Assembly: GCA_028292305.1 (NCBI GenBank)
Contig: JAQGMQ010000404.1
Location: forward strand, 1-7,495
DNA from: Rhodoferax sp.
Lineage (GTDB): Bacteria > Pseudomonadota > Gammaproteobacteria > Burkholderiales > Burkholderiaceae_C
Length of the DNA stretch: 7,495 nucleotides
Reading direction: 5' to 3'
Part shown: positions 1 through 6,398 of the stretch, in pieces
How positions within the stretch are numbered: position 1 is the first letter of the stretch
How the letters are laid out: each line of letters starts with the position of its first letter
Position numbers and translations under genes: made by a program
Notes under the pieces: generated by a model
The model's database searches: none
Told to the model about the DNA's origin: nothing
What the model saw: the letters and a program-made list of their open reading frames with translations, nothing else

Positions 1-871
1 GCTGCTCGGTGCGGGCCGAAAGATCGTTGTTGCCCTGGGCAATCTGGGCGCTGGCCGTGGCCACGCCTTCGGCGCCGGAGCGCACGCGTGAAACCACACC
101 TTCCAACTGTTCGCGCATGGAGGCCAGCGCCTGCACGAGCTGCGTGACCTCATCGCGGCCGGTGGGTGCGATGGCTACACCAAGGTCGCCCTGCGCCACG
201 GCGTCGGCAATGCGCACGCTGTCGGTGAGCGAGGACACCACACGCCGGATCAGCACGAAACTGAACAGTGCCGCCAGCACCGCGCCGGCCAGCATGATGC
301 CCGCGACTTGCAGGCGGATGCTGGCGTAGCGCGATTCCGACGCCTCATAGTCTTCCCGGGCGGCGCGGTTCTGGTAGTTGCTCAACTCCCCGAGCAGCTT
401 TTGCACCGGCTCCATCGCCGGGTACATGTCGGTACCGGCCAGCATGGCGGCGGTAACCGAATCGCCGGCGCGGTAAGACGCCTCGGCCTTGGCCATCACC
501 TCCTGCGCCTTGGCATAGGCCGCCGGAAAACGGTCGGCCATGACCTTCTCTTCAGGCGTGAGGTAAGACGCCAGGTATTCCGCCCAGTATTTCTGAATGC
601 CTTCGCGGGCCTGCACAGCCAGCGGCACGGCGTCTTCGGGCTTCAACAGGCCGTCGCGCACCTTGTTCGCCGGACTGGTGACGTTGTTGGTCAGCAGGTC
701 CGAAATGCCCTTGAGTTGCCGCAGCGGCTCGACGCGGTCGATGTACACCGACTTCAACGCCTGGTTGGAGCGGCTCAGGCCGTTCAGGGCCAGCAGGCCG
801 ACGCCGAGCATCAGCAGCAAGGTGAAACCCGTGAGCAGCCACAGGCGGGTAGAAATCTTGAGATGGGTCAT
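1..871 (-). CDS. Methyl-accepting chemotaxis protein, N-terminal 290 residues (C-terminus beyond left edge)
   Basis: Inner-membrane chemoreceptor that senses a ligand in the periplasm and passes the signal to CheA/CheW through a cytoplasmic coiled coil. Translating the minus strand from the ATG at 871 gives an open frame to the window edge. Residues 1-10 are a short basic N-terminus. A first membrane helix lies at about 11-30. A helical periplasmic domain of four-helix-bundle type covers about 31-185, and a second membrane helix lies at about 187-208. A HAMP linker follows at about 209-260, containing DAVAQGDL and GRDEV. The signalling domain begins at about 265 with AQIAQGNNDLSARTEQ, which is typical of betaproteobacterial receptors. 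The methylation sites and CheW-binding hairpin lie outside the window, so truncation is an edge effect. GAGG lies 7 bases upstream of the ATG. The ligand cannot be told from sequence. The gene follows the HNH gene on the same strand after 184 bp, and no other chemotaxis gene is visible. Confidence 0.93.
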   Translation of the reverse strand, partial: MTHLKISTRLWLLTGFTLLLMLGVGLLALNGLSRSNQALKSVYIDRVEPLRQLKGISDLLTNNVTSPANKVRDGLLKPEDAVPLAVQAREGIQKYWAEYLASYLTPEEKVMADRFPAAYAKAQEVMAKAEASYRAGDSVTAAMLAGTDMYPAMEPVQKLLGELSNYQNRAAREDYEASESRYASIRLQVAGIMLAGAVLAALFSFVLIRRVVSSLTDSVRIADAVAQGDLGVAIAPTGRDEVTQLVQALASMREQLEGVVSRVRSGAEGVATASAQIAQGNNDLSARTEQ

Positions 872-997
872 GGGCAGGCCTCGACCCGGCGCGGTGCGGC
901 GGTACGCCGCCACCATCACCGGGATAACCCGCTATTTTGGTGGGCGCGTCAGGCGCGCAAGGCCGCAGAAAGCCCGATGAAAGCGCGCCGGTCCCAA

Positions 998-1025
998 ATC
1001 GTATCGAAATGTAGGGCCGGCGCAA
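998..1025 (-). promoter_or_regulatory. Possible sigma-70 promoter for the chemoreceptor gene
   Basis: On the minus strand, TTGCGC (1025-1020) and TACGAT (1003-998) are separated by 16 bases. This resembles a -35/-10 pair and would give a leader of about 120 bases before the ATG at 871. I looked for the sigma-28 pattern often used by chemotaxis genes (TAAA, about 15 bases, GCCGATAA) in the 872-1055 gap and did not find it. Short promoter-like hexamers arise easily by chance, so this is a weak call. Confidence 0.25.
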
Positions 1026-1055
1026 CGCCACGGTGAGCGGGCAAGCCCCGGTTGC

Positions 1056-1613
1056 TCAGATCAACAGCCGAGAGGACTTCGGCACATGCGCCATCAGGAA
1101 GTCCATCTGGTCGGCCAGGATGCGCCGGTTGCGCAGGATGAAGTCTTCCCACAGGCTGGGCACATAGGGCGCGTACAGCAAGGGCATGTGCGCCTGTTCG
1201 GGTGTGCGGTTGCTCTTGCGGTGGTTGCAGGCGCGGCAGGCGGTGACCACGTTCATCCAGGTGTCGGCGCCGCGTTGGCCGAGCGGCTTGATGTGTTCAC
1301 GCGTGAGCTCTTCTTCGCGGAAATGGTTGCCGCAATAGGCGCAGACATTGCGGTCGCGCACAAACAGCTTGGAGTTGGTCAGGCTCGGCCGCAGATCGAA
1401 TGGATTGATGTTGGGCACACCACGCGTGCCGATGATGCTGCTCACGGCAATCACCGACTGTGCACCGGTGACGGCGTTGTGCCCGCCGTGGAACACGGCG
1501 ATCTGCGCGCCGAGTTCCCAGCGCACATCTTCCGCCGCGTAATGGATCACCGCTTCTTCGAGCGATATCCAGGACTGGGGCAGCCCCTGGGCTGACAGCT
1601 TCAAGACCTTCAC
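1056..1613 (-). CDS. HNH endonuclease family protein (185 aa)
   Basis: Stand-alone protein with a C-terminal HNH (beta-beta-alpha-metal) nuclease fold, expected to bind a divalent metal and cleave nucleic acid; its target is unknown. Residues 1-80 form a conserved-looking N-terminal part without a recognised domain (KLSAQGLPQSWISLEEA near the start, RGVPNINPFDLRPSL at 64-78). The HNH part runs from about 86 to 140. It has a zinc-type pair CAYC (91-94) and CRAC (126-129), EHI with the likely catalytic His107, Asn121, and NHRKSNRTP (130-138). The C-terminus (LYAPYVPSLWEDFILRNRR onward) is helical and ends near VPKSSR. The GTG at 1613 is chosen because GAGGAGG lies 6 bases upstream and the protein then begins MKVLKLSAQG. 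An in-frame ATG at 1736 would add 41 residues that look like translated spacer and has no clear ribosome site. No restriction methylase, intron, intein or phage gene is nearby, so a general DNA-processing or repair role is as likely as defence. Confidence 0.85.
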   Translation of the reverse strand: MKVLKLSAQGLPQSWISLEEAVIHYAAEDVRWELGAQIAVFHGGHNAVTGAQSVIAVSSIIGTRGVPNINPFDLRPSLTNSKLFVRDRNVCAYCGNHFREEELTREHIKPLGQRGADTWMNVVTACRACNHRKSNRTPEQAHMPLLYAPYVPSLWEDFILRNRRILADQMDFLMAHVPKSSRLLI

Positions 1614-1619
1614 AACACG

Positions 1620-1626
1620 CCTCCTC
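1620..1626 (-). promoter_or_regulatory. Strong Shine-Dalgarno site that fixes a GTG start for the HNH gene
   Basis: The minus strand reads GAGGAGG, then six bases, then GTG AAG GTC. This is a near-perfect anti-16S match at ideal spacing. It decides for the GTG at 1613 over the upstream in-frame ATG at 1736, which has no comparable site. Confidence 0.8.
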
Positions 1627-1673
1627 AAATAGTCGAACGACCACCGAACCGGAACGCAGATGTCACGCGCGGC

Positions 1674-1704
1674 TTGCATCTCAGCCGCTGCGTCACAATA
1701 TAAC
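1674..1704 (+). promoter_or_regulatory. Candidate promoter for ribF in the divergent HNH/ribF gap
   Basis: TTGCAT (1674-1679) and TATAAC (1699-1704) resemble -35 and -10 boxes but are 19 bases apart, longer than the ideal 17. They sit at the edge of an AT-richer stretch (about 1693-1723) in otherwise GC-rich DNA, about 70 bases before the ribF start. On the other strand the same stretch reads TATATT and could serve the HNH gene, but I see no good -35 partner there. No FMN riboswitch-like structure is evident. Confidence 0.35.
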
Positions 1705-1754
1705 CTGTTTTCATGTACATACAGCTGACAGCGCATGAGCGACGGGCGCGATCA

Positions 1755-1771
1755 GCTATCAAAAAGATACC
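1755..1771 (+). repeat. Short imperfect inverted repeat just upstream of ribF
   Basis: GCTATC, an AAAAA loop, then GATACC: five of six arm positions pair. It ends 5 bases before the ribF ATG and so would lie in the leader, where the A-run could help ribosome loading or the hairpin could limit it. From memory, similar GCTATC-type short palindromes are common between genes in Comamonadaceae, so this may be a remnant of a dispersed family. Only one copy is visible here. Confidence 0.35.
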
Positions 1772-1776
1772 AGACC

Positions 1777-2796
1777 ATGTTGGTTTTCCGCGGCATCCAC
1801 TACCCGGCTATTGCACGGGCGTGCGCTTTGACGATTGGCAACTTCGACGGCGTGCACCGCGGCCACCAGGCCATGCTCGCGTTGTTGAAGAGCGAAGCCC
1901 AACACCGCGGCGTGCCCAGTTGCGTGCTGACCTTCGAGCCGCACCCGCGCGACTACTTCGCCGCCGCCACCGGCAAGCCCGAGCTGGCGCCGGCGCGCAT
2001 CGGCACCCTGCGCGACAAGCTCACCGAGCTGGCCCGCTGCGGTGTCGACCAGGTGGTCGTGCTGCCGTTCGACGCCCGGCTGGCCGCGCAGACACCGCAG
2101 GACTTCATCGACGACGTGCTGGTGCGCGGCCTGGGCGCGCGCTACGTACTGGTGGGCGACGACTTCCGCTTTGGCGCCCGGCGCGCCGGCGATTACGCCA
2201 TGCTGGATGCGGCCGGCACGCGCCAGGGCTTCGACGTGGCCCGCATGAACAGCTACGAGGTGCATGGCGTGCGCGTCTCCAGCTCCGAGGTGCGCGATGC
2301 GCTGGGCCGGGGCGACATGGCGGCGGCCGCACGCCTGCTGGGCCGGCCCTACAGCATCAGCGGGCACGTGGTGCATGGGCGCAAGTTGGGCCGTGAACTC
2401 GGCTTTCGCACCATCAACCTGCGTTTCGCCCACTGGAAACCCGCGGCCGGCGGCATCTTCGCGGTCCTGGTGCACGGGCTGGACACCACGCCCCTGGTCG
2501 GCGTGGCGAATCTGGGCATCCGGCCTTCGCTCGACCCAACCGACGTCAACGGCGGGCGCGTGCTGCTCGAAACCCATTGCCTGGACTGGCCCGCAGCGCT
2601 CGGCGCAGAGGGGGCGTACGGTAAAATCATCCGCGTGGAACTGCTGCACAAACTGCATGACGAACTGAAGTACGACAGCCTGGAAGCCCTTAAAACCGGC
2701 ATCGCCCAGGACTGCCTCGAGGCGCGCGCGTATTTTCAGACCTCTCAGGCCATGTTTGCAGAGACCAGCCGTCAGACGACGCGCGACCGAATTTAG
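1777..2796 (+). CDS. ribF: Bifunctional riboflavin kinase / FAD synthetase
   Basis: Cytoplasmic enzyme that phosphorylates riboflavin to FMN and then adenylylates FMN to FAD. The product is 339 residues, slightly longer than the roughly 310-320 usual for the family. The N-terminal nucleotidyltransferase domain (about 14-175) has IGNFDGVHRGH at 20-30, carrying the HxGH-type ATP site, then TFEPHPRDYF (52-61), GDDFRFGARRAGD (127-139) and SSSEVRDAL (168-176). The C-terminal flavokinase domain (about 190-325) has GHVVHGRKLGRELGF (196-210), RTIN at 211-214 in place of the usual PTAN, VANLGIRPSL (243-252) and LLETH, where Glu265 is the expected catalytic base. The ATG at 1777 is chosen because MLVFRGIHYP leads directly into the domain. 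The in-frame ATG at 1735 would add 14 residues unlike the family. The ribosome site is weak. It is divergent from the HNH gene and 127 bases ahead of ileS, a common betaproteobacterial order. Confidence 0.96.
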   Translation: MLVFRGIHYPAIARACALTIGNFDGVHRGHQAMLALLKSEAQHRGVPSCVLTFEPHPRDYFAAATGKPELAPARIGTLRDKLTELARCGVDQVVVLPFDARLAAQTPQDFIDDVLVRGLGARYVLVGDDFRFGARRAGDYAMLDAAGTRQGFDVARMNSYEVHGVRVSSSEVRDALGRGDMAAAARLLGRPYSISGHVVHGRKLGRELGFRTINLRFAHWKPAAGGIFAVLVHGLDTTPLVGVANLGIRPSLDPTDVNGGRVLLETHCLDWPAALGAEGAYGKIIRVELLHKLHDELKYDSLEALKTGIAQDCLEARAYFQTSQAMFAETSRQTTRDRI

Positions 2797-2923
2797 AAGA
2801 TCTCTGCCGCGTCCAGCCGCCGGGTCCAACCCCGGCCAGCGACTGCCATCTCTGTTTGCCTTGCACCGTCCGGACACCGCGTCCACCTACCGCGTCCGCA
2901 CCCAACCCGTTTCAAGCACCGCC

Positions 2924-5776
2924 ATGACCGAATCCGCCAAGACCGACTACCGCAGCACCCTGAACCTGCCCGACACCCCTTTCCCCATGCGTGGCGACCT
3001 GCCCAAGCGCGAGCCGGGCTGGGTCAAGGAATGGGACGACAAGGGCATCTACAAGAAGCTGCGCGACGTGCGCGCCGGTGCGCCCAAGTTCGTGCTGCAC
3101 GACGGCCCGCCTTATGCCAACGGCCAGATCCACATGGGCCACGCCGTCAACAAGATCCTGAAGGACATGATCGTCAAGGCCCGCCAGCTGAAGGGCCTGG
3201 ACGCGATCTACGTGCCGGGCTGGGACTGCCACGGCCTGCCGATCGAAAACCAGATCGAAAAGACCTACGGCCGCAACCTGAGCCGCGACGAGGTCCAGGC
3301 CAAGAGCCGCGCCTATGCCACCGAGCAGATCGCCCAGCAGAAGCAGGACTTCAAACGCCTGGGCGTGCTCGGCGAGTGGGACAACCCCTATCTCACGATG
3401 AACCCCGGCAACGAGGCCGACGAGATCCGCGCGCTGAAACGCATCATGGAACGCGGCTTCGTCTACCGCGGCCTGAAGCCGGTGTACTGGTGCTTCGACT
3501 GCAGGTCATCACTTGCTGAATTCGAGATCGAATACGCCGACAAGAAGTCGCAGACCATCGACGTGGCGTTCGAAAGCGCCGAACCCGAGAAGCTGGCCGC
3601 CGCGTTCGGCCTGCCCGCACTGGCCAAGCCGGCCTTTGTCGTCATCTGGACCACCACCGCCTGGACCATCCCCGCCAACCAGGCGCTGAACCTGAACCCC
3701 GAGCTCGAATATGCCTTGGTCGACACGCCGCGCGGCTTGCTGGTGCTGGCTTCGGCCCTGGTCGAAAAGGCGCTGGCCCGCTACCAGCTCGAAGGCACCG
3801 TGCTGGCCACCGTGCTTGGCGAGAAGCTCGCCGGTTTGAACTTCAAGCACCCGCTGTACGACGTGGCCGATCCGGGCACGGGCGCATACAGCTACAAGCG
3901 CCTGTCGCCGGTCTTCCTGGCCGAGTACGCCACCGCCGACGACGGCACCGGCATCGTGCACTCGTCGCCTGCCTACGGCGTGGAGGATTTCAACTCCTGC
4001 GTTGCGCACGGCATCAGCCATGACGACATCCTGAATCCGGTGCAGGCCAATGGCGTGTACGTGGACGAGCTGCCGATGTTCGGCGGCCAGTTCATCTGGA
4101 AGGCCGCGCCGGTCATCGTCGACGCGCTGCAGGCCGCGGGCCGGTTGTTCGCCACCGAGACCATCAGCCACAGCTACCCGCACTGCTGGCGCCACAAGAC
4201 GCCGGTGATCTACCGCGCGGCCGCCCAGTGGTTCATCCGCATGGACGAGGGCGAAGGCGTGTTCACCCAGGACAAGGCGCCGCAGACGCTGCGCCAGCTG
4301 GCCCTGAACGCCATCGAGGAGACCAAGTTCTATCCCGAGAACGGCAAGACCCGGCTGCGCGACATGATCGCCGGCCGGCCTGACTGGTGCATCTCGCGCC
4401 AGCGCAACTGGGGTGTGCCGCTGCCCTTCTTCCTGCACAACGCCACCGGCGAGCTGCACCCGCGCACCATGGAACTGATGGACACGGCCGCGCGCATGGT
4501 GCAGGCCGGCGGCATCGAAGCCTGGAGCAAGGCCACGCCCGAGTCGCTGATCGGCGCTGACGGTGAACACGGGGCCGAGTTCTACACCAAGAGCAACGAC
4601 ATCCTCGACGTGTGGTTCGACTCCGGCACCACGCACTACACGGTGCTGCAAAAGAGCCACGCGGCGCAATCCACCTGGCCGGCCGACCTGTACCTCGAAG
4701 GCCACGACCAGCACCGCGGCTGGTTCCACAGCTCGCTGCTCACCGCCTGCGCCATGTACGACCACGCGCCGTACAAGGGCCTGCTGACGCACGGCTTCAC
4801 CGTCGATGCGCAGGGCCGCAAGATGAGCAAGTCGATGGGCAACGGCGTCGACCCGCAGAAGACCAGCGAAAAGTTGGGCGCGGAAATCATCCGCCTGTGG
4901 GTGGCCGCGAGCGACTACTCGGGCGACATCGCCGGCGACGACAAGATCCTGGCCCGCGTGGTGGACACCTACCGGCGCATCCGCAACACGCTGAAGTTCC
5001 TGCTCGCCAACGTGAGCGACTTCGACCCGGCCACCGACGCCGTGCCGGCCGACCAGCTGCTCGAGATCGACCGCTACGCCCTGAGCCGCGCGGCGCAGTT
5101 CCAGGCCGAGGTGCTGGCGCATTTCGAGGTCTATGAATTCCACCCGGTCGTGGCCAAGCTGCAGGTGTACTGCTCGGAAGACCTGGGTGCCTTCTACCTC
5201 GACGTGCTGAAGGACCGCCTCTACACCACCGCGCCCAAGTCGCTGGCCCGGCGCAGCGCCCAGACCGCGCTGTGGCAGATCACGCACGCCATGCTGCGCT
5301 GGATGGCGCCGTTCCTGAGCTTCACGGCCGAAGAGGCGTGGAAGATCTTCGGCAGCAGCGAAACCATCTTCCAGGAGACCTACAGCACCCTGGCCGCGCC
5401 CGATGCAACGCTGCTGGCCAAATGGGCCCGCATCCGCGAGATCCGCGACCTGGTCAACAAGGACATCGAAGTGCTGCGCGCCGATGGCAAGGTCGGCTCG
5501 TCGCTGCAGGCCAACGTGGCGCTCCAGGTCGACCCGGCTGACCATGCGCTGCTGGCCAGCCTGGGCGACGACCTGAAGTTCGTGTTCATCACCTCGGTGG
5601 CCGAACTGGCCTCGGGTGAGGCCCTGGCCATCGCGGTCAAGACCAGCACCGACGTGAAGTGCGAACGCTGCTGGCACTACCGCGACGACATCGGCGTGGA
5701 CGCCGCCCATCCCACGCTTTGCGGCCGCTGCACCAGCAACCTGTTCGGCGACGGCGAAACCAGGACCATCGCGTAA
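2924..5776 (+). CDS. ileS: Isoleucyl-tRNA synthetase
   Basis: Class I aminoacyl-tRNA synthetase that charges tRNA-Ile with isoleucine and hydrolyses mischarged valine. The product is 950 residues, close to the 938 of E. coli. The catalytic Rossmann fold carries HMGH (70-73, the HIGH signature) within DGPPYANGQIHMGH, and GWDCHGLPIE (99-108). The CP1 editing domain has WTTTAWTIP (242-250) and GTGIVHSSPAYGVEDF (341-356), with Asp355 the likely editing residue. DWCISRQRNWGVP and DVWFDSG follow, then KMSKS at 633-637. An anticodon-binding helical domain comes next, and a C-terminal zinc site has CERC (913-916) and CGRC (933-936). Features are those of the ordinary bacterial enzyme, with the zinc tail present. 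The ATG at 2924 gives MTESAKTDYRSTLNLPDTPF, the normal N-terminus. The frame stays open back to an ATG at 2756 inside ribF, but those 56 residues look like spacer. The TAA stop overlaps the lspA ATG. Residues 194-199 use untypical codons. Confidence 0.98.
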   Translation: MTESAKTDYRSTLNLPDTPFPMRGDLPKREPGWVKEWDDKGIYKKLRDVRAGAPKFVLHDGPPYANGQIHMGHAVNKILKDMIVKARQLKGLDAIYVPGWDCHGLPIENQIEKTYGRNLSRDEVQAKSRAYATEQIAQQKQDFKRLGVLGEWDNPYLTMNPGNEADEIRALKRIMERGFVYRGLKPVYWCFDCRSSLAEFEIEYADKKSQTIDVAFESAEPEKLAAAFGLPALAKPAFVVIWTTTAWTIPANQALNLNPELEYALVDTPRGLLVLASALVEKALARYQLEGTVLATVLGEKLAGLNFKHPLYDVADPGTGAYSYKRLSPVFLAEYATADDGTGIVHSSPAYGVEDFNSCVAHGISHDDILNPVQANGVYVDELPMFGGQFIWKAAPVIVDALQAAGRLFATETISHSYPHCWRHKTPVIYRAAAQWFIRMDEGEGVFTQDKAPQTLRQLALNAIEETKFYPENGKTRLRDMIAGRPDWCISRQRNWGVPLPFFLHNATGELHPRTMELMDTAARMVQAGGIEAWSKATPESLIGADGEHGAEFYTKSNDILDVWFDSGTTHYTVLQKSHAAQSTWPADLYLEGHDQHRGWFHSSLLTACAMYDHAPYKGLLTHGFTVDAQGRKMSKSMGNGVDPQKTSEKLGAEIIRLWVAASDYSGDIAGDDKILARVVDTYRRIRNTLKFLLANVSDFDPATDAVPADQLLEIDRYALSRAAQFQAEVLAHFEVYEFHPVVAKLQVYCSEDLGAFYLDVLKDRLYTTAPKSLARRSAQTALWQITHAMLRWMAPFLSFTAEEAWKIFGSSETIFQETYSTLAAPDATLLAKWARIREIRDLVNKDIEVLRADGKVGSSLQANVALQVDPADHALLASLGDDLKFVFITSVAELASGEALAIAVKTSTDVKCERCWHYRDDIGVDAAHPTLCGRCTSNLFGDGETRTIA

Positions 5777-6300
5777 TGGCTAGATCAATGGCGAAATCGA
5801 AAACCACCTTCCTGCAATCGTCCGGCGGCAGTGTGCTGCCCTGGCTCGGCCTGGCGCTGATCGTGCTCATCGCCGACCAGTTCACCAAGGTGCTGATCAT
5901 GGGCTACTACCGGCTCGGCGACAGCACGCCGATCACCGGCTTCTTCAACATCGTGCGGGCGCACAACACCGGCGCGGCGTTTTCGTTCCTGGCCGCGGCC
6001 TCGGGCTGGCAGCGCTGGTTCTTCAGCGCCATCGGCGTGGCGGCGGCGCTGTTCATCCTGTGGCTGCTCAAGTCACACGCGGGCCAGAAGCTGTTTTCGT
6101 TCGCGCTGGCCTGCATCCTGGGCGGCGCCATCGGCAACGTGATCGACCGGCTGATGCACGGCTACGTGGTCGACTTTCTCGACGTCTATTGGCGCGGCTG
6201 GCACTTCCCGGCGTTCAACATCGCCGACAGCGCCATCACCATCGGCGCGGGCTGCCTGATCCTCGACGAGTTGCTCCGCGTGCGCCGCGGCAGGGCTTGA
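5776..6300 (+). CDS. lspA: Lipoprotein signal peptidase (signal peptidase II)
   Basis: Integral inner-membrane aspartyl protease that removes signal peptides from diacylglyceryl-modified prolipoproteins, acting after Lgt. The product is 174 residues, normal for the family. Four membrane helices are visible at about 20-40, 80-98, 106-124 and 147-168. Family motifs in order are DQFTK (34-38), HNTGAAFSF (63-71), GGAIGNVIDR (116-125), VVDF (131-134) and FNIADSAI (147-154). The catalytic aspartates should be Asp133 and Asp151, 18 residues apart as in E. coli (123 and 141). The ATG at 5776 shares its A with the ileS stop, which suggests translational coupling. AGGA lies 10 bases upstream. A second in-frame ATG at 5788 (MAKSKTTFLQ) is an equally reasonable start and leaves all motifs intact. 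A lipoprotein modification gene is not adjacent; linkage to ileS is the usual arrangement in proteobacteria. Confidence 0.97.
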   Translation: MARSMAKSKTTFLQSSGGSVLPWLGLALIVLIADQFTKVLIMGYYRLGDSTPITGFFNIVRAHNTGAAFSFLAAASGWQRWFFSAIGVAAALFILWLLKSHAGQKLFSFALACILGGAIGNVIDRLMHGYVVDFLDVYWRGWHFPAFNIADSAITIGAGCLILDELLRVRRGRA

Positions 6301-6348
6301 CCATTGCCCCGGTTCCCTCGACAAATCAAACGCGGTATTTGCATGCAA

Positions 6349-6373
6349 GCCCGGAGAATCGCTCTCCGCGGGC
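6349..6373 (+). terminator. GC-rich hairpin in the lspA-transporter gap, possible weak terminator
   Basis: GCCCGGAGA (6349-6357) can pair with TCTCCGCGGGC (6363-6373) around the loop ATCGC, giving nine base pairs with a two-base bulge in the right arm. No run of T follows, so it is not a classic intrinsic terminator. It lies 49 bases after the lspA stop and 25 before the next ATG. It could equally be a leader structure of the transporter gene. Just upstream, 6339-6348 is the perfect 10-base palindrome TTGCATGCAA. A TATAGT at 6375-6380 resembles a -10 box but lacks a -35 partner. Confidence 0.35.
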
Positions 6374-6398
6374 GTATAGTGTCCGGTTCGATTGAGCC

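Noticed and set aside
1..30. Truncated chemoreceptor as a pseudogene
   Set aside because: The frame is intact to the first base; the missing C-terminus is due to the window boundary.
308..1036. Plus-strand open frame of 242 codons opposite the chemoreceptor gene
   Set aside because: The minus-strand reading gives a coherent receptor with membrane helices and HAMP, while this one is His/Arg/Gln-rich without domains.
1705..1724. LexA (SOS) box near the HNH start region
   Set aside because: CTGT and ACAG are 12 bases apart rather than the 8 of the proteobacterial LexA box, and the interior is not symmetric.
1759..2886. Minus-strand open frame of 375 codons opposite ribF
   Set aside because: Antisense to ribF with no recognisable motif; same GC-bias explanation.
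2797..2923. Separate promoter or leader regulator for ileS between ribF and ileS
   Set aside because: No convincing -35/-10 pair, T-box or attenuator-like structure could be read. The gap also stays open in frame with ileS, but that extension does not look like protein.
3509..5710. Minus-strand open frame of 733 codons opposite ileS
   Set aside because: It lies wholly antisense to an unmistakable ileS. Its Val/Gly/His/Gln/Arg-rich, motif-free translation is what GC-biased third positions produce on the other strand.
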